From: Verrucomicrobiota bacterium
Lineage (GTDB): Bacteria; Verrucomicrobiota; Kiritimatiellia; CAIVKH01
Length of the DNA: 64,000 nt
Assembly (NCBI GenBank): GCA_024233345.1
Contig: JACKPT010000014.1
Span: forward strand, 21,442 to 85,441
Direction of reading: 5' to 3'
The translations under genes were made by a program, and so were the position numbers. Position 1 is the first letter of the stretch, and every line of letters begins with the position of its first letter. This document shows, in pieces, positions 1 to 8,573 of this stretch. Under the pieces are notes generated by a model. It did no database searches, was not told where the DNA came from, and saw nothing but the letters and a program-made list of their open reading frames with translations.

Positions 1-567
1 ACCGCCGAGCAGGTCCTCGAAGTCGCCTATCGCAACATGGGTCGCAAGCACCTTTACCATACCCTCCACTTTATCGCGGAAAAACTGCTGATCCTGAACA
101 TGAAATTGGGCGGCAACGGCGATGTGGAAGGCGGGTGGTACGGCAATGATACCATCTGGCGGACCTGCCTCGACCTGAACCGGATTCTGTTGCACAGCGA
201 TCCGGAGGGAACCCTCCACGAACACCCCCAACGGCGGGTCTTATCGCTGGCCGACGCCATTGTCATCGGTGATGGTGACGGGCCCCTCAAGCCCGGCCCC
301 TATCCCATGGGCTGTATTCTGGGCGCCGCCAACCCCGCCGCGCTGGACTGGGTGGCCGCGATCCTGATGGGGCTCGACCCGGAACAGGTTCCCATCTGTC
401 GTCATGCGATCGAAAACCGTGCCTACCCCATCCTCACCGATCGCAACATCCGCTGCACCACCCGCGAAGGCATCCTCGACCTCCCCGCCCTCGCCGAGCG
501 CTTCACCTTTTCGCCGGAACCGCCGCCTGGCTGGAAGGGGCACTGCGAATGGGAGACTGATCCGTGA
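1..567 (+). CDS. DUF362 domain protein, C-terminal part (5' end outside window)
   Basis: The reading frame is open from the first base, so this is the C-terminal ~188 residues of a longer protein. The stretch GNDTIWRTCLDLNRILLHSD, followed by an ADAIVIGDGDGPLKPGPYPM-like segment and GCILGAANPAALDW, matches the conserved C-terminal half of DUF362 proteins, which are often linked to iron-sulfur ferredoxin-like domains of unknown role. No Fe-S cysteine motif is visible in the part present. Its stop overlaps the GTG start of the next glycosyltransferase by 4 bp, so it is co-translated with the polysaccharide genes. The family call is fairly sure; the function is unknown. Confidence 0.7.
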   Translation, partial: TAEQVLEVAYRNMGRKHLYHTLHFIAEKLLILNMKLGGNGDVEGGWYGNDTIWRTCLDLNRILLHSDPEGTLHEHPQRRVLSLADAIVIGDGDGPLKPGPYPMGCILGAANPAALDWVAAILMGLDPEQVPICRHAIENRAYPILTDRNIRCTTREGILDLPALAERFTFSPEPPPGWKGHCEWETDP

Positions 568-1634
568 GTCGTGCGTCATTGACCCCGTCCTCTCAACCCG
601 TTTTTTACGGATTCTCCTTTGTCCATCACGGCCCTCATACCGCATTTCACGGCTTGGCGGCTGCGCTGCAGCATTCCTGCCGGGTCATCGATGCCACTCC
701 ACATTCTTTTTCCTGGTTACCGCGCGTTACTGCGGGAAGGCTGCGGCGTAAATGCCTGGTCATGAGCGAGCAAAAACTGCGACCCTATTTCACCGGGGAC
801 AACCGGACCATTCACTACTTTTTTCCGGAAAACACCTTGAGAAAGGCCGCCGACTGGAAAACCCGAGAACGGCTGGTGCTGACCCTGCACCAGCCCCCGG
901 ATGAAATGGAGGCGATGAGAAAAAACCCGCACCTGGACGGTTTTTTTCGCGGCGTGGCATGCGCCGACCAGATCGTTGTACAGGCACAATCGCAACAACC
1001 CTATTTCCAGGAGCATTACCCAGACATCCCGCTTGCCTGCATCCCGCTGGGCGTCGCCACCGGTCACTACAAGCGCAAAACCCCATACCGGCCACCGGAG
1101 GGCGGAACGGCGACCATTCTGACCGTGGGAAACTGGATGAGGGATTATGAAACCTGGGCGCGAACGGTGGCGGCCCTTCGAGGTCGAGACCGCCTTGCCT
1201 TTCGAGTGATCGCCAATCGCGACACCCTCGACCGGATCAGGGGTCTCTTTGACCGGAACATACCCGACAATGTCAGCCTGGAATTTGGCTTATCCGATCA
1301 AGCTCTACAGCAGGCCTACGAAGAGGCGGCGCTGTTCTTCCTGCCCCTGAATGACGCCATGGCCAACGACGCGCTGCTCGAGGCGCTTTCCCTGGGTGTA
1401 CCCGCCATTTATACCGACCTTTCGGCAACTCGTGACTATGCCGGGGAGGGAACTGCAACCTTTATTCCCCGGGGGGAGCCGGACGCCGCTGCCCAGGCCA
1501 TCACCGATCTTCTTGCGGATCCGTCTCGGGCCCTTGCCTACAGTCACCTGGCCAGAAAGCGGGCCGAGGAACATTTTGATTGGCAACACGTCGCGAATGC
1601 CTACCGTACCTGCTATGCCCATGACCTTACTTGA
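564..1634 (+). CDS. Glycosyltransferase, GT-B fold (group 1-like)
   Basis: A 356-residue protein starting at GTG, overlapping the preceding stop (GTGA). The C-terminal half has the GT-B donor-binding pattern: a Rossmann-type start (TILTVGNWMRDYETW), then an acidic region around NDALLEALSLGVPAIYTD, the E-x7-E-like element of group 1 transferases, and a terminal helix with FDWQHVANAYRTCY. The N-terminal acceptor domain is divergent. It probably adds a sugar to a lipid-linked repeat unit on the cytoplasmic side of the inner membrane. Donor and acceptor cannot be told from the sequence. It lies just upstream of a polymerase/ligase-like membrane protein. Confidence 0.75.
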   Translation: MSRASLTPSSQPVFYGFSFVHHGPHTAFHGLAAALQHSCRVIDATPHSFSWLPRVTAGRLRRKCLVMSEQKLRPYFTGDNRTIHYFFPENTLRKAADWKTRERLVLTLHQPPDEMEAMRKNPHLDGFFRGVACADQIVVQAQSQQPYFQEHYPDIPLACIPLGVATGHYKRKTPYRPPEGGTATILTVGNWMRDYETWARTVAALRGRDRLAFRVIANRDTLDRIRGLFDRNIPDNVSLEFGLSDQALQQAYEEAALFFLPLNDAMANDALLEALSLGVPAIYTDLSATRDYAGEGTATFIPRGEPDAAAQAITDLLADPSRALAYSHLARKRAEEHFDWQHVANAYRTCYAHDLT

Positions 1635-1655
1635 AAAAGAGATCCGCGCCACGCC

Positions 1656-3194
1656 ATGATTCCAAGAGCTCTGATCCCCATCATTGCCGTCGCGGTGGTC
1701 GTGTTGATCGCCATGTTTGGGTTCACCACCCGCGGGTACGCGGTCCACGCGATGCTGGTCGGTGTTCCGGTTGTCCTGATTCTCGCCAGCAACATTCCCC
1801 TCGTTTTCACCCTGACCCTGGCCCTGTTGCGAAGCCAGTTGATCATTCCCGGCTTGCCGCAGGGTATGATGTTATTCGATGTCATGGTCATGTTCATGAC
1901 CGCCCTGATCATCGGCCAGCACGCGATCACCAAGAAAAAAGTGGTCCAGTGGGGTCCATCGCACCGGGCCGCGATCTTTTTTCTCGCCGTGGTTCTGGTC
2001 ACCATCGCGGCACGCGGCATCGGCATCCGGTTCCTGGGCAGTAGTCTATGGGGCGGATTCCCCTACATCAACCTGATCACCTACATCCTGTTTTACCTGA
2101 CCTGTGGCCATGTGGTCTTTCAGGAAAAGCAAATGAAACGGGCGATGATCCTGATGCTGTTGTTCAGCCTGATCCCGGTGTTTGCCCAGATCCTGTTTTT
2201 TGCCAGCGGGGGCACCATCTATCAACAATATGCCTTCGTCAAAGCCTATGCCACGGGCTTGCTGGGAACCCTCGAAGGCATGGAGTCCGGGGGACAAACC
2301 GCACGTCTTTATTTTCAAGGCTTCGGCATGAGCCTGCTTTTCTTTGCCCTCGCGTTTTTCTCTTTCGAGGGCCGCAAAAAACTGTTGTTGATCCTGTGTA
2401 TCCTCCTCGCCCTTGGCATCTCCCTGTTGTCCGGATTCCGGAATGTCATTCTCGGCATCATGGGCACGCTTTTCCTGTTCATCATGCTCACCTACCCGAA
2501 AAAACGCATTCCCGTCACCATCGCGGTAGGCCTGAGCTTCGTGACCTTCCTGGTCGCCCTGACCCCGTTTATCCCCAGCCTCCCCGGCGGAGTGCAGCGA
2601 TCCCTCTCCTTTGTTCCCTGGTACGACATTCCCTATGAAGTGCGCTATGAGGCCGAGGTTTCCCTGGAGTGGCGGTTTGATATCTGGGACATGGCCTGGG
2701 AAGAGGTCCCCGACTATCTGGTGGTGGGCAAAGGTTTTGCCTTCAACAAGTCACTGCTGGATGCCTACACCGTCCGGTACAACACCCGAATCAACGCATT
2801 TATCGCGCACAATTATCATAGCGGTCCCCTGTCCCTCCTGCTCGACCTGGGGCTGGCCGGATTCATCACCGGGACCTTGCTGCTGATCTTTGTGGTGGTC
2901 GATGCGTATCGCGGGTACGAAGATTTTCGGAACAAGGCGAGCCCGTTCATCTTCAGGCTCTATACCGTTTTTCTGGCCTACATGATCTACCTGGTCCTCG
3001 CCTTTTATATCATCTATGGTGACGCTCGTTCCACGATTGCCGACATCCTGTTCTACGCGGCAGTGCTGCAGATTCTGCGCAACAACTTCAGCATGAAGGC
3101 CGAATATGGAGGCCCGGATATCGCGCCTGCCTCCTCCTTCAACCGCAGGGAGCTGTCGATGCCCCTGGGGCAATACCGCCGCATCAGAAAATGA
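1656..3194 (+). CDS. O-antigen ligase/polymerase-like membrane protein
   Basis: A 512-residue, very hydrophobic protein with about 11-13 predicted membrane segments. A large extracytoplasmic loop near residues 310-385 contains GKGFAFNKSLLDAYT and IAHNYHSGPLSLLLDLGLAG. A loop of this kind, with a conserved His followed by a Leu-rich helix (H-N-x-H/Y-x-G-P-L-S-L-L-L-D-L-G), is typical of the Wzy_C/O-antigen ligase family, which polymerises or ligates undecaprenyl-linked glycans at the periplasmic face. The stop overlaps the next glycosyltransferase start (ATGA). A second member of this family is encoded at 29417-31351, so one may be the polymerase and the other a ligase; which is which is unknown. 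Confidence 0.75.
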   Translation: MIPRALIPIIAVAVVVLIAMFGFTTRGYAVHAMLVGVPVVLILASNIPLVFTLTLALLRSQLIIPGLPQGMMLFDVMVMFMTALIIGQHAITKKKVVQWGPSHRAAIFFLAVVLVTIAARGIGIRFLGSSLWGGFPYINLITYILFYLTCGHVVFQEKQMKRAMILMLLFSLIPVFAQILFFASGGTIYQQYAFVKAYATGLLGTLEGMESGGQTARLYFQGFGMSLLFFALAFFSFEGRKKLLLILCILLALGISLLSGFRNVILGIMGTLFLFIMLTYPKKRIPVTIAVGLSFVTFLVALTPFIPSLPGGVQRSLSFVPWYDIPYEVRYEAEVSLEWRFDIWDMAWEEVPDYLVVGKGFAFNKSLLDAYTVRYNTRINAFIAHNYHSGPLSLLLDLGLAGFITGTLLLIFVVVDAYRGYEDFRNKASPFIFRLYTVFLAYMIYLVLAFYIIYGDARSTIADILFYAAVLQILRNNFSMKAEYGGPDIAPASSFNRRELSMPLGQYRRIRK

Positions 3195-4288
3195 CCGCCT
3201 CCGCCCCAGCCATGGGCCCCATGGTCATTCTCTCCACCAATCCGGGAGGAGGGACCGGGGCCTACATGATGCTCAACTATTTTCTGGAGGCGGCGGCGGA
3301 TTGGGAGGACAAACCGACGCTGGTCGTCCCGGGCAGTTCCGACGTATATGCGCAGGCGGTACGCCTCGGATTTCCCACCTTCGACCTCGGAGTGCGCCGG
3401 GATCGTCTGGCCACCAACCTGCCCGCAATTGCCCGGCTATCCAAACAACTGAAACATGCCCGCGGGGTCTGTGCCTGGCATACCCGGGGTTTTGAAATGG
3501 CATTGTTTCTCGGAAAGCGCCTGGGAATTCCCACCGTGGCCATCTATCACGACCCTCCGGACTCCCCATCCCATGGCACCCTTCGTCAACAATTGATGCG
3601 ATGGGATACCCGCCGTTTCGATATGCGGATTTTTGTCAGCCATGCCACCCAGGCACAGTGGACACCCTGGATTCAATCCGGCACAAACCTGGTTATACAC
3701 AATGGATTGCCGGACCGGGACTGCGACCGGCCCCCCTCCCCCGACGGTAAAGTCCGGGTCGGATTTCTCGGCATGTACACCTGGCACAAGGGGTTTCCGC
3801 TCTTGATGGATTGGATCGAGAAAACCGCCGGGGAACCGGTTCGTTGGCACCTCTATGGCGACCTCGCCCGTGATCTGGCCGGGCCGGCCAAGCAAATCCA
3901 GGCACGGTTTCACGACACCGTGGATTTGTGCGGACGGAAATCCCCAGAGGCCATTTTTCGTGAGATCGACATCCTGGTTCAGCCCTCCACCAGCTTCGAC
4001 CCCTTTCCCACCGTGCTCCTCGAAGCGGCCCGCGCCGGCATTCCTGTGGTCTCCTCCAACCTTGGCGGTAGCCCGGAAATTGTACTCGAAGGCACCACCG
4101 GCTATTTATTTGACCCCCAACAACCCGGGACGGGTCTGCAGGCATTGCTGCGGTTGATCCGCCATGAAGATCAGCGTCACCGGATGGGGACCCGGGCCAG
4201 GGAGCAATTTCAACAACACCTCCGCATCGCCCCCATGGCCGAAGCCTACGCCCGAGCCTGGGAGACCCTGTGCCACGCCCACCGTTGA
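3191..4288 (+). CDS. Glycosyltransferase family 4 protein
   Basis: A 365-residue GT-B protein. The N-terminus has the Gly-rich acceptor-domain loop NPGGGTGAYMMLNYF. The C-terminal donor domain has VGFLGMYTWHKGFPLLMDW and the signature DILVQPSTSFDPFPTVLLE followed by AARAGIPVVSSNLGGSPEIV, i.e. the E-x7-E nucleotide-sugar motif. It likely extends the polysaccharide repeat unit from an NDP-sugar in the cytoplasm. The start overlaps the upstream stop by 4 bp, implying translational coupling to the polymerase-like gene. Sugar specificity cannot be inferred. Confidence 0.85.
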   Translation: MTASAPAMGPMVILSTNPGGGTGAYMMLNYFLEAAADWEDKPTLVVPGSSDVYAQAVRLGFPTFDLGVRRDRLATNLPAIARLSKQLKHARGVCAWHTRGFEMALFLGKRLGIPTVAIYHDPPDSPSHGTLRQQLMRWDTRRFDMRIFVSHATQAQWTPWIQSGTNLVIHNGLPDRDCDRPPSPDGKVRVGFLGMYTWHKGFPLLMDWIEKTAGEPVRWHLYGDLARDLAGPAKQIQARFHDTVDLCGRKSPEAIFREIDILVQPSTSFDPFPTVLLEAARAGIPVVSSNLGGSPEIVLEGTTGYLFDPQQPGTGLQALLRLIRHEDQRHRMGTRAREQFQQHLRIAPMAEAYARAWETLCHAHR

Positions 4289-4343
4289 CCCATGCGATGC
4301 AGGTTGCTATTCATCCTCTCATGTTAACCGGAATAGGATACTC

Positions 4344-5240
4344 ATGAATGCAGCACCCCGCCCCCTCAGCCGATTTCTCAACCCCCGCTTCTGGAAGCGG
4401 AATCTCGTCATCCGGATCCGGGAACTCAACACCAACGCCACCTTAATTCCGAAACTGATCAGGGTCCGGGCAAAGGCCCCGGCAGACAACCTCTTCCACT
4501 GCTGTGTGCAAAAAACCGGAAGCCAGTGGATCCGGGCCATCCTCGCCGACTACCGCACCTACCGGTACTCGGGCCTGCTCGAACACGCCGAACCCAACGC
4601 GGCCTTTTTTCTAAACAAATTGACCGAGCGGGCAGTGGACAAGCCCTATCCGCTCCGCACGATCATCAGTCCCCTCTACATCGACTACCCCAGCTTTGCC
4701 GCAATTCCCAAGACCGAAAAACACCGGACGTTCTTTGTCACCCGCGACCCCCGGGACATCATTGTGTCCTGGTATTTCTCGATCAAACACCATCACAAGC
4801 CCAACCCCAAAATCGAGGCCATCAGCCGACAACTCAATGAAGTCCCCATGGCCGAGGGCCTCATCATCAGCATGGATTTCCTCGCCGGGGACGGCCTGTT
4901 CGAGTCCCTGCGCTCCTGGGCCGATGCCCAGTCCAGTGACCCTCGGGTCAAAATCATACGTTACGAAGATCTGATTTCCGCCAACGCCCGTGCGGTGTTT
5001 GCCGAGCTGTTTGCCCACCTGGAAATCCCCATGCCGGCTCCGGTGCTTCACGCGGTTCTGCATGACTATAGCTTTGAGGCGCTCTCCGATGGCCGCAAGC
5101 CGGGAACTGAAAATCTGAATTCCCATGCCCGCAAGGGGGTGGCCGGGGATTGGAAAAATCATTTCGATGCGGCGCTGTTATCCCGGTTTCATGAAGCCAA
5201 CCCGGGGTTGCTGGAGGACCTGGGCTATTCCAACGACTGA
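4344..5240 (+). CDS. Sulfotransferase-family protein (PAPS-dependent)
   Basis: I place the start at the ATG at 4344, giving 298 residues; the open frame extends upstream, but only by overlapping the preceding glycosyltransferase. The 5'-phosphosulfate-binding loop is seen as QKTGSQWIRAIL (from about residue 56) and the 3'-phosphate-binding motif as FFVTRDPRDIIVSWYFS. The C-terminus has RKGVAGDWKNHF, the typical P-loop-like RKGxxGDWKNxF closing motif of this superfamily. This is strong evidence for a PAPS-dependent sulfotransferase. In a polysaccharide locus it would sulfate the glycan or a glycan precursor. The gene ends back to back with the next, oppositely oriented gene. Confidence 0.88.
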   Translation: MNAAPRPLSRFLNPRFWKRNLVIRIRELNTNATLIPKLIRVRAKAPADNLFHCCVQKTGSQWIRAILADYRTYRYSGLLEHAEPNAAFFLNKLTERAVDKPYPLRTIISPLYIDYPSFAAIPKTEKHRTFFVTRDPRDIIVSWYFSIKHHHKPNPKIEAISRQLNEVPMAEGLIISMDFLAGDGLFESLRSWADAQSSDPRVKIIRYEDLISANARAVFAELFAHLEIPMPAPVLHAVLHDYSFEALSDGRKPGTENLNSHARKGVAGDWKNHFDAALLSRFHEANPGLLEDLGYSND

Positions 5241-6470
5241 TCAGTCCCTGGGTTTCATAACCTGGTCCAGCATGGCTTGCAGCGTTTCCTGAACCACCGG
5301 CAGGTCAAAGTGCCTCAAGGCCACCGCCCGTCCCGCCTCTCCCACCCGCCGCCGCAGCTCGGGTGAGGCGAGGGCACGATCCACCGCACCGGCAATCTCC
5401 GCCACCGTGGCCGCACCGGAGACAAACAGCGCACTTTCTCCATCGCGCAGATACACCGGCACATCGCCGACGTCCGAGGTGATCACCATCCGCCCCGAGG
5501 CAAGATACTCGCTGAGCTTGGTGGACAACCCCGAACGGGACCAAACGCCATCCGCCCGGATATTGATCAGTAGATTCGCCTGGCAAATATGGCGGCGGAC
5601 CTCGGCCAACGGCACAAACCCGGTCATGGTAACCTCATCAGCCAACCCCCGGGCCGCGACCAGCCCCCGCGCCTTTTCCACCGCCTGGGAATTGCGCCGG
5701 TTTCCCCCCAACATGAACATCCGGAAACGCCGCCCGGACTGCTTGACAACCGCCAGGGCCTCTATCAGGTTTTCAATCTCATCCTGCTCACTGAACGAAC
5801 CCGAATAGAGAAGGCTGGGAACGTCCGTGGGCACTTCCTCCGGGCAACGCCACGCGTCACAATCAATGATCGTCGGCACCAGATACAACCGGTCGGGGGA
5901 CCCGGCCAGCGGCTCATATTTACGGCGGAGATAGTCGGAAATAACCGCGATGGCATCGGCCTGTTTCGGGAGATACCGATCGGCCAGCCGGGAATTCAAT
6001 GCAAACAGGCGATTGGTCAGCGAGCGGTTGCCAGTATCCAGAACCTCCAGTCGTTCATCCTCATAGGACTGAACCGTTCGGACACCAAGGTGCCGGGCCA
6101 GCGAAGTCAGGGGCTGCATGTCATAGTAGGAGAGATTGTTGAACCACAGGACATCCAACCGGCCCGCACGGGCCCGGTCTTTTACCCGGGCCATCAGGTT
6201 GCGTACCGCATGGTACTTGGTCCTGATCATCCCGAATCCGGAACCGCGTTCCACCGAGCCCAACACGAAGGAAAACGGCACCCCCTCGATTTCACCGGCA
6301 GGCATCTGGGTCGCGGGCGGGCTGACCCCGAGGGCGTGCTCGTTCCAGATTTCCACCTGGTGACCACATCGGGATAGCGCCTGGACCAACCGCCGCAAAC
6401 GCGAGGTATTGCCCGCGCCCTCCGGCAGGTCGGCAATGGTGACCAACACGATATGGTAAGGTTTTTTCAT
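5241..6470 (-). CDS. Glycosyltransferase family 4 protein
   Basis: The start chosen is ATG at 6470 (MKKPYHIVLVTIADLPEGAG), giving 409 residues; the open frame upstream has no family-like sequence. The N-terminal acceptor domain (GAGNTSRLRRLVQALSRCGH) and C-terminal donor domain (SLLYSGSFSEQDEIENLIEA, then LGGNRRNSQ, GFVPLAEVRRHICQANLLIN, KLSEYLASGRMVITSDVGDV) give a clear GT-B/GT4 assignment. It is the only gene in the 1-17 kb locus on the minus strand, and it is divergent from the glycosyltransferase at 6605. The 134-bp gap would hold both promoters. Confidence 0.85.
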   Translation of the reverse strand: MKKPYHIVLVTIADLPEGAGNTSRLRRLVQALSRCGHQVEIWNEHALGVSPPATQMPAGEIEGVPFSFVLGSVERGSGFGMIRTKYHAVRNLMARVKDRARAGRLDVLWFNNLSYYDMQPLTSLARHLGVRTVQSYEDERLEVLDTGNRSLTNRLFALNSRLADRYLPKQADAIAVISDYLRRKYEPLAGSPDRLYLVPTIIDCDAWRCPEEVPTDVPSLLYSGSFSEQDEIENLIEALAVVKQSGRRFRMFMLGGNRRNSQAVEKARGLVAARGLADEVTMTGFVPLAEVRRHICQANLLINIRADGVWSRSGLSTKLSEYLASGRMVITSDVGDVPVYLRDGESALFVSGAATVAEIAGAVDRALASPELRRRVGEAGRAVALRHFDLPVVQETLQAMLDQVMKPRD

Positions 6471-6537
6471 CTGCTTCACCGCGCAGCATGCCCGAGGAAC
6501 CGAAACGAGGCAAGGCTTGCCACGCCGAAGGAGTGAC

Positions 6538-6567
6538 TTGCCAATCCTTATCCGCTGACGGTATAGG
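6538..6567 (+). promoter_or_regulatory. Candidate sigma70-like promoter for the 6605 operon
   Basis: TTGCCA at 6538-6543, an 18-nt spacer and TATAGG at 6562-6567 lie in the divergent gap, about 37 nt before the ATG at 6605. This is the only recognisable break in the plus-strand operon between 4344 and 16906, so it may drive the exosortase and amino-sugar genes. Confidence 0.4.
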
Positions 6568-6604
6568 ATGGAGCCGGGATCAACCGAGACCAACATCGGA
6601 CCGC

Positions 6605-7696
6605 ATGCGACTTACCTACTCCATAGCTGACCAGGATTTTTCCACCGCCACCTCCATCGGTATCTACAACCTATCGATCGGATTCATCCGTTCCATGCTC
6701 GACCACCCAGACCTGGAACAGACCACGATCCTGAGCAATCCAACCCTTCATCAGACCCTTGATGACCTGAAGGACCGGGCGGAGCTGCGAACCTATGCCT
6801 ATCCCGTCGCATCCATGCGGGGACGGTTATGGTGGGACCAGTTCGGTTGCTACCGCGAAGCCGGCAGGATCGGACACCCCTGGCTCTTTCTTCCCAAGGG
6901 TTTCGGGTCCATGGTGCTTGCCTGCCCGGTTCACCTCGCGGTGTGTCTCGCAGATGTTACCTCGGTGATCTACCGGGAACGCTACCCGCATGCGGTTTCC
7001 CCGGCCAAGCATCAGTACTACGTTCATACCCACCGCCAAACCATTCGCCAGGCCCGGGTGATCTTTACCATCTCCGAATTCAGCCGCCAGGAAATCATGA
7101 CCTGGGCAGAGCGGCAAAAACTGCCCTGCCCCCCGGTGATTGTCGCCGGTTGCGCACCGGACCAACCCCACCCGCCGCACCGGGCTAAAAAGGATCAGAT
7201 CCTGGTCGATTTACGCCGGGCACCTCACAAGCGATCCGACCTGGCCATCGACTATATGGAGCGATGGCGGCAATCCACGGGATATGATGGAAAGATTATG
7301 GCCGTGGGCACCTTGCCCGATAATCTCGGCATCCCCGACCACCCGCAATGGCAGTATCTCGGAAGGGTTTCTCCCGAAATGAGGGCGGCCCTGCTCGCGG
7401 AATCACGGATCCTGGTGCACTTTACCGAGCATGAGGGATTTGGCCTGCCCCCGGTGGAAGCCATTCTCGCCGGCACCCCCTCGGTCTACTCGCTGATCGC
7501 CTGTACCGGCGAGGTCATGGGCCCAACCGGATGCCCCTTTACCAATGAAGATTACGACAGCTTTGTTGCCGCGATGGCGCGGGCCATGAGCACCTCCGCC
7601 CTGGAGGTCGATCAGTGGGCCGACGCCCTGCGGGCACGACACAACTGGCCCCTGATCGGCCGCCGTATTCTCGATGCCCTCGCCCACTGGTCATGA
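6605..7696 (+). CDS. Glycosyltransferase family 4 (mannosyltransferase-like)
   Basis: The start at ATG 6605 (MRLTYSIADQDFSTATSIGI) gives 363 residues. The donor-domain signature LVHFTEHEGFGLPPVEAILA followed by GTPSVYSLIACTGEVMG is the HEGFGLPPxEA motif found in WbaZ/mannosyltransferase-type GT4 enzymes. The mid-section ARVIFTISEFSRQEIMTW is the usual linker before the donor domain. A cytoplasmic transferase for the polysaccharide repeat unit is most likely. The stop overlaps the following GT2 gene start (ATGA). Confidence 0.85.
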   Translation: MRLTYSIADQDFSTATSIGIYNLSIGFIRSMLDHPDLEQTTILSNPTLHQTLDDLKDRAELRTYAYPVASMRGRLWWDQFGCYREAGRIGHPWLFLPKGFGSMVLACPVHLAVCLADVTSVIYRERYPHAVSPAKHQYYVHTHRQTIRQARVIFTISEFSRQEIMTWAERQKLPCPPVIVAGCAPDQPHPPHRAKKDQILVDLRRAPHKRSDLAIDYMERWRQSTGYDGKIMAVGTLPDNLGIPDHPQWQYLGRVSPEMRAALLAESRILVHFTEHEGFGLPPVEAILAGTPSVYSLIACTGEVMGPTGCPFTNEDYDSFVAAMARAMSTSALEVDQWADALRARHNWPLIGRRILDALAHWS

Positions 7697-8529
7697 AGGT
7701 CACCGTTCTCATCACCGCATACCATACCCGGCCCGACTATCTGGCCGAGGCCGTTCACAGTGCCCTTGCGCAAACCGAAACCGATCTCGAAGTCCTGGTC
7801 GTCGACGATGGTTCCACCCCGCCCCTGGGCGAAATTCTCCGGCAGATTGATGACCCCCGTCTCCGCTATCACCGGACCGAACACCGGGGCCTGCCCTTTG
7901 CCTTGATCGAAGGGGTGAACCAGGCGCGGGGACGCTTTCTGGCCATTCTCGACCATGACGACCGGCTCCCCCCCGACAGCATCGCCATTCGATGCCGGGC
8001 CATCGAGCAAACGGAGGCGGGCGTGGTGTATGGCGACCTCGAACTGATCAAACCCGACGGCACCCCATACGGGATCCAGCATTTCCCGGATTTCCCCGAT
8101 CACCAGTCTTTTGTGCGCGCCTGCCTCGTCAACCCCATCGGGCCCTTGAAACACGGGACCATCCTGTTCGACCGGGCCCTCGCCCTGGAGCTGGGCAACT
8201 ATGACCCGACCCTCCCGATTGAGTACGACCTGGATCTGATTGTGCGGCTCGCGATGGCCCGGGGAGCATACCGGTGTCCCGCCATTGTCGCCCAGTACCG
8301 GGTCCATCCGGACAATTTCAGCCGATCCTTCCGGTACCGCCTCCGCCAGATACGCTACCGCTGGAAAGTCCTCGACAAACAGGAGAGCACCGCGGTCCGG
8401 CGCTATGGCGACAAGGCAGTTACCGCCGCTACCCTGCTGGCGAAGGGACTCTGGCAGGGCGTGACCCATCAACGGCCCCGGGCGCTCCTTGCCCTGCTTT
8501 CCGGACGACGGCGCCCCACTCGACATTGA
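7693..8529 (+). CDS. Glycosyltransferase family 2 protein
   Basis: A 278-residue GT-A protein starting at the ATG that overlaps the previous stop. The N-terminus VTVLITAYHTRPDYLAEAVH, the nucleotide-binding LEVLVVDDGSTPP and the metal-binding D-x-D region AILDHDDRLPPDSI are textbook GT2 features. YDLDLIVRLAMARGAYRCPA follows at the expected place for the catalytic-base region. No membrane segments are seen, so it is probably cytoplasmic. It overlaps a possible upstream start of the exosortase gene by one base (TGATG at 8527-8531). Confidence 0.9.
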   Translation: MKVTVLITAYHTRPDYLAEAVHSALAQTETDLEVLVVDDGSTPPLGEILRQIDDPRLRYHRTEHRGLPFALIEGVNQARGRFLAILDHDDRLPPDSIAIRCRAIEQTEAGVVYGDLELIKPDGTPYGIQHFPDFPDHQSFVRACLVNPIGPLKHGTILFDRALALELGNYDPTLPIEYDLDLIVRLAMARGAYRCPAIVAQYRVHPDNFSRSFRYRLRQIRYRWKVLDKQESTAVRRYGDKAVTAATLLAKGLWQGVTHQRPRALLALLSGRRRPTRH

Positions 8530-8573
8530 TGTTTTCGCAGCGGCGGAAATGTGGTAACCTGCTGCGTTTGAAC

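Noticed and set aside
4334..4343. TAGGAT before the sulfotransferase start as another leaderless -10 box
   Set aside because: The same bases include an AGGA ribosome site at good spacing, and no convincing -35 is present, so the two readings cannot be separated.
8526..8560. Internal promoter for the exosortase (TTGATG ... TAACCT)
   Set aside because: The spacer is 23 nt and alternative -35 boxes are poor; translational coupling to the GT2 gene explains expression better.
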